From Clostridia bacterium (GTDB lineage Bacteria > Bacillota > Clostridia > CAKSNL01 > HGM11501), in assembly GCA_030535815.1 (NCBI GenBank), contig JAUNRD010000092.1:1-7088 (forward strand): a stretch of 7,088 bases of DNA, in the 5' to 3' direction. A program made the position numbers and the translations under genes. Within the stretch, counting starts at the first letter, position 1. Every line of letters starts with the position of its first letter. Below, piece by piece: positions 1 to 4,576 of this stretch. The notes under the pieces were generated by a model. The model was not told the origin of the DNA and made no database searches. It was given only the letters and a program-made list of their open reading frames with translations.

Positions 1-240
1 AAATGTGAAAAGCTTTCCTTGCTTTTTATATCCAAAAACAAAAAGCGGAATATTAAGTAATGCCGTTGTAAGATAGAGAGGAATTTCAATTCCGAACCAA
101 TGACCCACTCCCGCTACGGCTACAGCCAGGCCTGATGCCCCGCCTGAAACAATGGATGCTTCCTCTGCAAAATGCACCGTTCCCAAAGCAAGCAGAAATG
201 CCCCTGAGGTTATTGATAAAAAATCCTTTGCTTTTGACAT
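1..240 (-). CDS. YitT-family (DUF161) integral membrane protein, N-terminal part only
   Basis: This is the first 80 codons of a membrane protein that runs off the left edge of the window. The visible sequence starts MSKAKDFLSI and has a hydrophobic first segment (about residues 8-26), a conserved-looking VSGGASGLAV stretch (31-40) and a further hydrophobic segment with LLNIPLFVFG (61-70). This pattern of a first TM helix, then a GG-SGLA motif, then LNIPLF-G matches the start of YitT/DUF161 proteins, which are multi-pass inner-membrane proteins of poorly defined function. The ATG at 240 is the only start that places the first helix where the family has it. AAGGGG lies 7 nt upstream (253-248), but inside the terminator hairpin of the preceding operon. 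There is no room for a separate promoter between lysC and this gene, so expression depends on read-through or on a promoter inside the lysC 3' end. The family call is from motif recognition; substrate and function are unknown. Confidence 0.85.
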   Translation of the reverse strand, partial: MSKAKDFLSITSGAFLLALGTVHFAEEASIVSGGASGLAVAVAGVGHWFGIEIPLYLTTALLNIPLFVFGYKKQGKLFTF

Positions 241-274
241 AAAAACGCCCCTTGCTATTATCTGCAAGGGGCGT
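241..274 (-). terminator. Intrinsic terminator of the thr operon, overlapping the YitT-family gene's RBS
   Basis: On the minus strand a perfect 11-bp stem (274-264 pairing with 255-245) encloses an 8-nt loop (263-256). A run of five T's (245-241, the first also closing the stem) follows. The hairpin begins 5 nt after the lysC stop codon at 280-282. The stem is GC-rich (GCCCCTTGC / GCAAGGGGC), as expected for a strong intrinsic terminator. On the plus strand no T-run follows the stem, so it acts in the minus direction. The next gene's ATG (240) follows the T-run directly, and its only Shine-Dalgarno-like sequence is the 3' arm of the stem. Confidence 0.88.
248..253 (-). promoter_or_regulatory. 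Shine-Dalgarno of the YitT-family gene, buried in the terminator stem
   Basis: AAGGGG sits 7 nt before the ATG at 240, which is good spacing for ribosome binding. All six bases are in the 3' arm of the 11-bp terminator stem and pair with the 5' arm. Any transcript that reads through would therefore carry this site occluded unless the hairpin is opened, for example by a ribosome finishing lysC only 5 nt upstream of the stem. Confidence 0.6.
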
Positions 275-279
275 CAAGA

Positions 280-753
280 TTATTTATCGAGATTATATTT
301 TTCGTGAAGAGTTCTTACAGCCTTTTCAGCATACTCTCTGTCGATAAGGATGGAAACCTTTATTTCACTTGTGCAGATCATATGGATGTTGATGTGAGCA
401 TCATACATGGCCTCGAACATCATGGATGCAACACCGGGGTTGCTTACCATTCCGGCACCAACAATGGATACCTTGGATACGTTATCCTTGTAAACGATTT
501 TTCTTGCTTCGATAATGTTGTTTTCGGAAAGAAGCTTAACTGCATCTTCGCATTCGTCGCTCTTAACAGAGAAGCTTATATCCTTTTTATCTTCACGGCC
601 GATGGACTGAAGAATCATATCAACATTTATGTTATGCTTTGCAAGCATTGAAAATACCTTAAAGGCAATACCGGGCTCATCGGGCACGTCAAGCACCGAT
701 ATCATTGCAACGTCATTATCTCTTGCTATACCTCTTACATTTGATTTTTCCAC
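280..753 (-). CDS. Internal in-frame start: aspartate kinase beta subunit (ACT domains only)
   Basis: Codon 245 of lysC is GTG at 753, and a full AAGGAGG (768-762) lies 8 nt upstream. This is the best Shine-Dalgarno in the whole operon, yet it sits deep inside a coding region. The resulting 157-residue product (M/VEKSNVRGIARDND...) contains just the two ACT domains and no catalytic domain. The LysC enzymes of Bacillus subtilis and Corynebacterium glutamicum are known to be alpha2beta2, with beta made from an internal start at the equivalent place, just before the (V)RGIA segment. Seen here: the site, spacing, frame and position. Inferred: that it is used. Its role would be effector binding at the alpha-beta ACT interfaces. 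Confidence 0.75.
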   Translation of the reverse strand: MEKSNVRGIARDNDVAMISVLDVPDEPGIAFKVFSMLAKHNINVDMILQSIGREDKKDISFSVKSDECEDAVKLLSENNIIEARKIVYKDNVSKVSIVGAGMVSNPGVASMMFEAMYDAHINIHMICTSEIKVSILIDREYAEKAVRTLHEKYNLDK

Positions 754-1485
754 TTTAGTAACCTCCTTGACATAAGTACCTTCAACCTTCTTAAGGCTGC
801 TTAATACCTCTAAATTAACATTATATTTTTTCGCAAGTTCTACGCTTCTGTTCATAAGTACGTTTGCACCGAGTGATGCAAGCTCAAGCATCTCGTCGTA
901 TGTGATTTCGGGAAGCTTTTTAGCGTCGGGGCAGATTCTGGGGTCGGTTGTGAATACACCGTCAACGTCGGTGAATATCTGACATAAATCTGCGTGAAGT
1001 GCCGCAGCTAATGCAACTGCGGATGTATCGCTTCCTCCGCGGCCTAATGTTGTAATATCATCATACTTGTTTATACCCTGGAAGCCTGCAACGATAACAA
1101 CCTTTTTCGCATCAAGCTCGGATAAAATTCTCTCTGTGTGGATTCTCTTGATTTTCGCAATACCGTATTTTGAGTCGGTGTTAACGCCTGCCTGCCATCC
1201 TGTTAAGGATATTGCGGGAACGCCAATCTTTTCAAGAGCCATGGCAAGAAGAGCAATTGAAATCTGCTCACCTGTTGCAAGGAGCATATCCATTTCTCTC
1301 TTTGAGGGCTTTTCGTTGATTTCCTTTGCCTTTTCAATTAAATCATCCGTTGTGTCACCCTGCGCGGAAACCGTTACAACAACGCTGTTTCCGTTTCTGT
1401 AGGTTTCGGCAATACGGTTTGCCACATTAAAAACTCTTTCTGCATTTGCAACAGAGCTTCCGCCGAACTTCTGTACTATCAACAT
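280..1485 (-). CDS. lysC: Aspartate kinase with two C-terminal ACT domains (alpha subunit)
   Basis: Phosphorylates L-aspartate to 4-phospho-L-aspartate with ATP, the committed first step toward threonine, methionine, lysine and diaminopimelate; cytoplasmic. The 401-residue protein opens with the KFGGS motif (6-10). It has the GRGGSDTSA substrate/nucleotide motif (148-156) and TDVDGVFTTDPR (172-183). Two ACT domains follow, about 262-325 (DEPGIAFKVFSMLAKHNINVDMILQ) and 337-400 (containing TSEIKVSILID, 372-382). This length and layout fit the monofunctional LysC type of Bacillus and Corynebacterium, not the bifunctional ThrA type. The ATG at 1485 has AAAGGA upstream, with AGGA 9 nt from the start. 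It lies 33 nt after thrB and is the last gene of the operon, 5 nt before the terminator. A second in-frame start at 753 probably yields a beta subunit (separate entry). Feedback by lysine and/or threonine is known for this family; which effector acts here cannot be read from the sequence. Confidence 0.97.
   Translation of the reverse strand: MLIVQKFGGSSVANAERVFNVANRIAETYRNGNSVVVTVSAQGDTTDDLIEKAKEINEKPSKREMDMLLATGEQISIALLAMALEKIGVPAISLTGWQAGVNTDSKYGIAKIKRIHTERILSELDAKKVVIVAGFQGINKYDDITTLGRGGSDTSAVALAAALHADLCQIFTDVDGVFTTDPRICPDAKKLPEITYDEMLELASLGANVLMNRSVELAKKYNVNLEVLSSLKKVEGTYVKEVTKVEKSNVRGIARDNDVAMISVLDVPDEPGIAFKVFSMLAKHNINVDMILQSIGREDKKDISFSVKSDECEDAVKLLSENNIIEARKIVYKDNVSKVSIVGAGMVSNPGVASMMFEAMYDAHINIHMICTSEIKVSILIDREYAEKAVRTLHEKYNLDK
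762..768 (-). promoter_or_regulatory. Internal Shine-Dalgarno for the LysC beta subunit
   Basis: AAGGAGG, 8 nt ahead of an in-frame GTG (753-751), within codons 240-242 (Lys-Glu-Val) of lysC. It matches the anti-Shine-Dalgarno fully over seven bases. The site of the full-length protein at 1485 is only AAAGGA, so the internal site looks stronger than the primary one. Confidence 0.75.
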
Positions 1486-1518
1486 TTATATCAATCCTTT
1501 CTTTATTCTGCATTTTAT

Positions 1519-2409
1519 TTAAAGCTTTTTAACATATGTACCCATATTGTCAAAGCCAAAAATATCAAAATTATAATTTTTATCGGAAAGCTTTTCACAA
1601 ACCTCTCTACTAAAGCTTTCTTTGTCCTTGGTTGCTATTATTGCCGCGAGAGTCGGCCCGCTTCCGCTTAAGTAGCAGCCATACGCTCCCGCATCTTTAT
1701 AAATCTTAAAAATTTCTTCCATATCGGGAATCATCTTAATACGGTAAGGCTGATGAAGCTTATCTTGCATCGCCTCTGTGAGAAGATTATACCTCTTGCC
1801 CGCTATGGCCGACACTAAAAGCGCCGAATGAGCCGCATTATACGCCGCATCACGGTGAGGTACCTTATAAGGAAGAGTTGTCCTCGCCTTTCCCGTTGAA
1901 AGCTTTGAATCGGGATAAACAACGGCAAGACTTATTTCTTCTCCCAGAGGAATTTTGCTGTATGTTACCTTTTTCCCGTCAAAATATGATACCGTAAATC
2001 CGCCCATAAGGCAGGGGGTAACATTATCGGGATGGCGCTCCATTTTAGAAGCAAGGCTCAGTATGTCACTCGGCCCAAGTAAACCGTACATGGCATTTGC
2101 ACCAACCATTCCGCCTATTATGCAGGCGGCGGAAGAGCCAAGTCCTCTGGTTGCGGGGATGTTGCTTTCTATTTTTATCTTAAGACCGTTAGGGCTTTTT
2201 CCGCATTCGTCAAATACGGTTTTCATCGCCCGGTATACAAGATTACGTTCGGGAGAATTGTTTTTATAATCAAACCCTTCCTGAACAATTTCTATTCCGC
2301 CTTCGGTCTCCTCAATCTCTATTTCATTATACAGTCCCAGGGCAAGTCCCATAGAGTCAAATCCGGGGCCTAAGTTCGCACTCGTAGCAGGGACCTTAAC
2401 CCTGATCAT
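1519..2409 (-). CDS. thrB: Homoserine kinase (GHMP kinase family)
   Basis: Converts L-homoserine and ATP to O-phospho-L-homoserine, the substrate of threonine synthase; cytoplasmic. The 296 residues match the usual family length (about 290-310). Visible GHMP signatures are the N-terminal PATSANLGPGFDS (7-19), the phosphate-binding PATRGLGSSAA loop (85-95), the HPDNVTPCLMGG segment (126-137) and the C-terminal LSGSGPTLAAI motif (247-257). The residue before HPDN is Arg125, where the family commonly has Gly (EGHPDN); this is probably a tolerated variant. The ATG at 2409 overlaps the hom stop codon as ATGA (4 nt shared). GGAG lies 7 nt upstream inside hom, so the two genes are likely translationally coupled and made in similar amounts. 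No thrC neighbours it in this window, although hom-thrC-thrB is a common order in Bacillus. Confidence 0.97.
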   Translation of the reverse strand: MIRVKVPATSANLGPGFDSMGLALGLYNEIEIEETEGGIEIVQEGFDYKNNSPERNLVYRAMKTVFDECGKSPNGLKIKIESNIPATRGLGSSAACIIGGMVGANAMYGLLGPSDILSLASKMERHPDNVTPCLMGGFTVSYFDGKKVTYSKIPLGEEISLAVVYPDSKLSTGKARTTLPYKVPHRDAAYNAAHSALLVSAIAGKRYNLLTEAMQDKLHQPYRIKMIPDMEEIFKIYKDAGAYGCYLSGSGPTLAAIIATKDKESFSREVCEKLSDKNYNFDIFGFDNMGTYVKKL

Positions 2410-3614
2410 TCCTCTTCTCCGAGAAAGCGTATTTTTTTGATTACTTCTATTCCTTTGAATTTTTCTTCAAAAAATCTGTTTGTCAAAGGCTCGGTAACAA
2501 CTGCAATTTCTTTCGTTTCTCCGGGAAGCTTTACTATTTCTCTGTCGGGGAAAACTTCTCTTAATTTGCCTTCATCCTTTGATGACACTCTTACAAAATA
2601 GCTTTCCTTAATTTCTTCGCGAGAAATCCATTTTGCTTCTTCATCCCAGAAGTAACCTTTATGTCCTCCTGATTTTGCAATTTCAAGAATATCCGATACC
2701 ACAGCGCTGGCTGTAGGCATCTTTCCTGCACCGCGACCATAAAACATTACCTTTCCGACTGCGTTTCCCTTGACATATGCCGCATTGAAAACACTTCTTA
2801 CGGAAGATAAGGGGTTTTCTTTTTTAATTACGGCAGGTCTGACCGCGGCATAAACTCCGCTTTCAGTGTTTTTGCCGTATGCCACAAGCTTTATTACGCT
2901 GTCAAGCATTCCGGCGTATGCCACATCTTCTTCATCAATATTTGCAATTCCTTCTGTGTAAATTTTTTCCGAATCGCAGAACTTTCCTGTCACAAGGGAC
3001 ATAAGTATGGAAATTTTACGGCAGGCGTCAAGTCCTTCCACATCCGCTGCAGGATTTCTTTCTGCATAACCAAGCTCCTGCGCGCTCTTTAACGCCTCAT
3101 CAAAGCTACGTCCCTTTTCAAACATTTCGGTTAAGATATAGTTTGTGGTTCCGTTAAGTATTCCGCCAACTTCCTCTATTTCGTTTGCCACAAGATAGTT
3201 GTGGATGGGAGCAATAAGCGGAATTCCTCCGCCAACCGATGCCTCGAAAAGATAGTTTACGTTATTTTCCTTTGCTATTTTTAAAAGCTCTGATCCCTTT
3301 GTTGCAACAAGCTCCTTATTTGAAGTTACAACGCTTTTTCCTTTAAGAAGTGCTGCCTTTGTGAAGTCATAGGCAGGGTGAACTCCTCCTATTACCTCGG
3401 CAACAATATCAACCTCATCGTCTTCTAAAATAACATTAAAGTCCTTGGTAAAAATATGTGCATCCTCTCTGTCGGAAAAATCCCTTATATCAAGGATGTA
3501 TTTAACCTTTACCGGAGCATTGGCAGCTTTTTCAATTTTTTCTGCATTGAGAGAGAGCATTTCGTAAACTCCGCTTCCCACGGTGCCAAAGCCAAGTATC
3601 GCTACATTTTTCAT
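2406..3614 (-). CDS. hom: Homoserine dehydrogenase with a compact C-terminal ACT-like domain
   Basis: Reduces L-aspartate-4-semialdehyde to L-homoserine with NAD(P)H; cytoplasmic, at the branch point away from lysine. The N-terminal Rossmann motif GFGTVGSGV (8-16) is followed by TSNKELVA (97-104, with the conserved Lys100), SVGGGIPLI (126-134), GILNGTTNYILTEM (151-164), GYAERNPAADVEGLDACRK (182-200) and GRGAGKMPTASAVVSD (293-308). All are hallmarks of the family. At 402 residues it is shorter than the usual 425-435. The tail from about residue 338 (YFVRV...) can still be read as a beta-alpha-beta-beta-alpha-beta ACT fold, but squeezed into about 62 residues and lacking the usual PG turn (EG at 348-349). 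Threonine feedback may therefore be altered. The ATG at 3614 has GGGGA 7 nt upstream. It starts 21 nt after the regulator gene and overlaps thrB by 4 nt. Confidence 0.97.
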   Translation of the reverse strand: MKNVAILGFGTVGSGVYEMLSLNAEKIEKAANAPVKVKYILDIRDFSDREDAHIFTKDFNVILEDDEVDIVAEVIGGVHPAYDFTKAALLKGKSVVTSNKELVATKGSELLKIAKENNVNYLFEASVGGGIPLIAPIHNYLVANEIEEVGGILNGTTNYILTEMFEKGRSFDEALKSAQELGYAERNPAADVEGLDACRKISILMSLVTGKFCDSEKIYTEGIANIDEEDVAYAGMLDSVIKLVAYGKNTESGVYAAVRPAVIKKENPLSSVRSVFNAAYVKGNAVGKVMFYGRGAGKMPTASAVVSDILEIAKSGGHKGYFWDEEAKWISREEIKESYFVRVSSKDEGKLREVFPDREIVKLPGETKEIAVVTEPLTNRFFEEKFKGIEVIKKIRFLGEEE

Positions 3615-3635
3615 CTGTCTGTCCCCTTTCGCTTC

Positions 3636-4067
3636 TTACTGTCTCGCCAGAACACGAACATCCTTTACACCCTTAAGTGCACCAAGACGGTCTATAAGCT
3701 CCTGCAAATCGCCACCGGACACATTTTGTATACTTATTGATACGTCAGCCACGGAATTTACGGGAATGTTCTGATTGATGGTAAGGACATTCGCTCCCAC
3801 CTCGGCGAGGATTGCGAGAATGGAAGAGAGCACGCCGGTTTTATCCGATACGATAAAAAACAGCGTTATGATTCCCTGCATCTGATTGAACGGAAATACA
3901 TAGTCCTTATACTTATAATATGCACTTCTTGATATTCCTGCCTTTTTAACGGCGTCGCTTATCTCTTTGCAGTCCCCCTCTGCCAGAAATCTCTTGGCAT
4001 CAAGCACCTTTAAGTAAACCTCAGGGAGAACCTTGGAGTCAACCAGAACCAAAGAATTTTTGCTCAC
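3636..4067 (-). CDS. thrR: ACT-domain protein of the PheB/ThrR (UPF0735) family, likely threonine-operon regulator
   Basis: This 143-residue protein opens with the family-typical strand and helix SLVLVDSKVLPEVYLKVLDAK (5-25). A helix-turn-helix-like stretch follows, KEISDAVKKAGISRSAYYKY (34-53, including the SRSAYYKY segment). After VFPF (57-60) comes an ACT domain (about 66-140) with ITLFFIVSDKTGVLSSIL and ANVLTINQNIPV. The architecture matches B. subtilis PheB/YszB. As I recall, that protein was renamed ThrR, a DNA-binding repressor of threonine biosynthesis genes. Being first in a hom-thrB-lysC operon fits the same role here, with the ACT domain sensing an amino acid and autoregulating the operon. 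The start is GTG at 4067. The open frame continues up to a TTG at 4136, but that TTG is the -35 box of the operon promoter, and the start of transcription (about 4101) lies downstream of it. A weak GGTGG lies 6 nt before the GTG. Family call is strong; the regulatory role is inferred. Confidence 0.88.
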   Translation of the reverse strand: MSKNSLVLVDSKVLPEVYLKVLDAKRFLAEGDCKEISDAVKKAGISRSAYYKYKDYVFPFNQMQGIITLFFIVSDKTGVLSSILAILAEVGANVLTINQNIPVNSVADVSISIQNVSGGDLQELIDRLGALKGVKDVRVLARQ

Positions 4068-4107
4068 GTTTGTCCACCACCCGAAAACAAATGTATTTAA
4101 TAAAGAG

Positions 4108-4136
4108 ATTATACCAAAGAAAAAACTGTTCGTCAA
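4108..4136 (-). promoter_or_regulatory. Sigma-A promoter of the thrR-hom-thrB-lysC operon
   Basis: On the minus strand, TTGACG (4136-4131), a 17-nt spacer (4130-4114) and TATAAT (4113-4108) give five of six -35 bases and a perfect -10 at optimal spacing. Transcription should begin near 4101, leaving a leader of about 33 nt before the GTG at 4067. That leaves no room for a T-box, riboswitch or leader-peptide attenuator, so control must be by DNA-binding proteins or at enzyme level. The promoter lies 55 nt downstream of the previous gene's terminator, in AT-rich DNA with three copies of the hexamer TTTATT. Confidence 0.9.
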
Positions 4137-4191
4137 TAAAATTATTGCATAAAAATAAACTTTTTTATACTGCCTTTGTAGTCATTATACA

Positions 4192-4229
4192 AAAAAGGGC
4201 TGAAAACCCGATGGTTTTCAGCCCTTTTT
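4192..4229 (-). terminator. Intrinsic terminator after the Met/Cys-rich gene
   Basis: A perfect 17-bp stem (4192-4208 with 4213-4229) closes on a 4-nt loop (4209-4212). The stem has a GGGCTGAAAACC core flanked by A's on one side and T's on the other, so either strand would end in a U-tract. On the minus strand it begins 1 nt after the stop codon (4231-4233) and runs into six T's (4196-4191). It could terminate in both directions, but only minus-strand genes are present. It isolates the small gene from the thr operon promoter. Confidence 0.92.
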
Positions 4230-4230
4230 G

Positions 4231-4455
4231 TCAATCACATTCCGGGAAAGATGTGTTCGCACAAGGCATACATCCGCCCATAGGGATAAAGCCTCCGCAG
4301 CAGGGACAGCGCATAGGGAAATTTTGCCACATCCCCTGATTCATCATGGGATAACACATATTGCCTTCCGCTCCCATACCGTATGTATTATAGCCCATAG
4401 GCCACATATAAGGCATTTTGGAGCATTCCTTTTTTATTTCATTTTTATCAGACAT
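4231..4455 (-). CDS. Small Met/Cys-rich protein of unknown function
   Basis: A 74-residue protein I do not recognise. The first 12 residues (MSDKNEIKKECS) are charged. The rest is rich in Met, Tyr, Gly and Cys: 12 methionines and 8 cysteines in total (C11, C34, C50, C52, C53, C62, C65, C73). The clusters CPCC (50-53) and CMPC (62-65) could bind metal or cross-link. There is no signal peptide or membrane helix. The start is ATG 4455, because AAAGGAGGT (4469-4461) is ideally placed 6 nt upstream; an in-frame TTG at 4476 lies ahead of that ribosome site and is not credible. It is monocistronic, with its own candidate promoter and a strong terminator, which supports a real expressed gene. Short Met/Tyr/Pro/Cys-rich proteins of Firmicutes are often spore-coat components, so this is one possibility; a metal-binding (copper or zinc) protein is another. 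Neither is shown. Confidence 0.82.
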   Translation of the reverse strand: MSDKNEIKKECSKMPYMWPMGYNTYGMGAEGNMCYPMMNQGMWQNFPMRCPCCGGFIPMGGCMPCANTSFPECD

Positions 4456-4460
4456 ATTAA

Positions 4461-4469
4461 ACCTCCTTT
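4461..4469 (-). promoter_or_regulatory. Strong Shine-Dalgarno deciding the start of the Met/Cys-rich gene
   Basis: AAAGGAGGT ends 5 nt before the ATG at 4455 (6 nt from the AGGAGG core). It lies downstream of the alternative in-frame TTG at 4476, so the longer form can be discounted. Confidence 0.88.
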
Positions 4470-4481
4470 GCTTCAATACAT

Positions 4482-4510
4482 ATTATGCAAAAAACAAAAG
4501 AAGGTTACAA
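4482..4510 (-). promoter_or_regulatory. Candidate promoter of the Met/Cys-rich gene
   Basis: On the minus strand, TTGTAA (4510-4505), 17 nt, then CATAAT (4487-4482) gives a fair sigma-A match. It implies a leader of about 20 nt before the ATG at 4455. The same bases also fit a sporulation sigma-K-like pattern: AC, 16 nt, CATAATAT, against a remembered consensus of AC-N16/17-CATAnnnTA. The -35 hexamer shares two bases with the U-tract of the preceding terminator. The sequence alone does not say which sigma factor is used. Confidence 0.45.
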
Positions 4511-4569
4511 AAAAAGCGACAGCCAATCGGCAATCCTCCCTTAGAAGAATCGCCAAAAGCTGCCGCTTT
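4509..4569 (-). terminator. Long bipartite terminator hairpin after the discoidin-repeat gene
   Basis: On the minus strand an outer 11-bp stem (4569-4559 with 4523-4513, one G-U pair) flanks an inner 11-bp stem. The inner stem is GGCGATTCTTC with GGAGGATTGCC (4554-4544 with 4539-4529, several G-U pairs) closed by a 4-nt TAAG loop. Short internal loops separate the stems: four T's on one side and five nt on the other. A run of seven T's (4515-4509) follows. The hairpin starts 7 nt after the stop codon at 4577-4579. It is longer than a minimal terminator, but the GC-rich base and U-tract make this function likely. Confidence 0.85.
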
Positions 4570-4576
4570 CCTTTAG

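Noticed and set aside
86..277. Open frame on the minus strand beginning at a TTG in the lysC terminator
   Set aside because: It overlaps the YitT-family coding sequence in another frame, starts at TTG inside a terminator hairpin, has no RBS and resembles nothing; the YitT frame explains these bases.
304..651. Plus-strand open frame of 115 codons
   Set aside because: It is antisense to the ACT region of lysC, with no RBS or promoter; a shadow of the real gene. The plus-strand frames at 1067-1402, 1955-2269, 5207-5461 and 5825-6166 are rejected for the same reason.
4068..4101. T-box, threonine attenuator or riboswitch ahead of the thr operon; lysine riboswitch ahead of lysC
   Set aside because: The predicted leader is only about 33 nt and the thrB-lysC gap is 33 nt; neither can hold such an element, and no hairpin plus U-run is present in them.
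4184..4189. TATAAT on the minus strand just after the 17-bp terminator
   Set aside because: The -35 position falls in the terminator loop and stem with no match (ATCGGG); the TTGACG-17-TATAAT at 4136-4108 is far better.
4456..4476. Longer form of the Met/Cys-rich protein starting at TTG 4476
   Set aside because: The perfect AAAGGAGGT lies after this TTG and 6 nt before the ATG at 4455; the extra residues would be encoded by the RBS itself.
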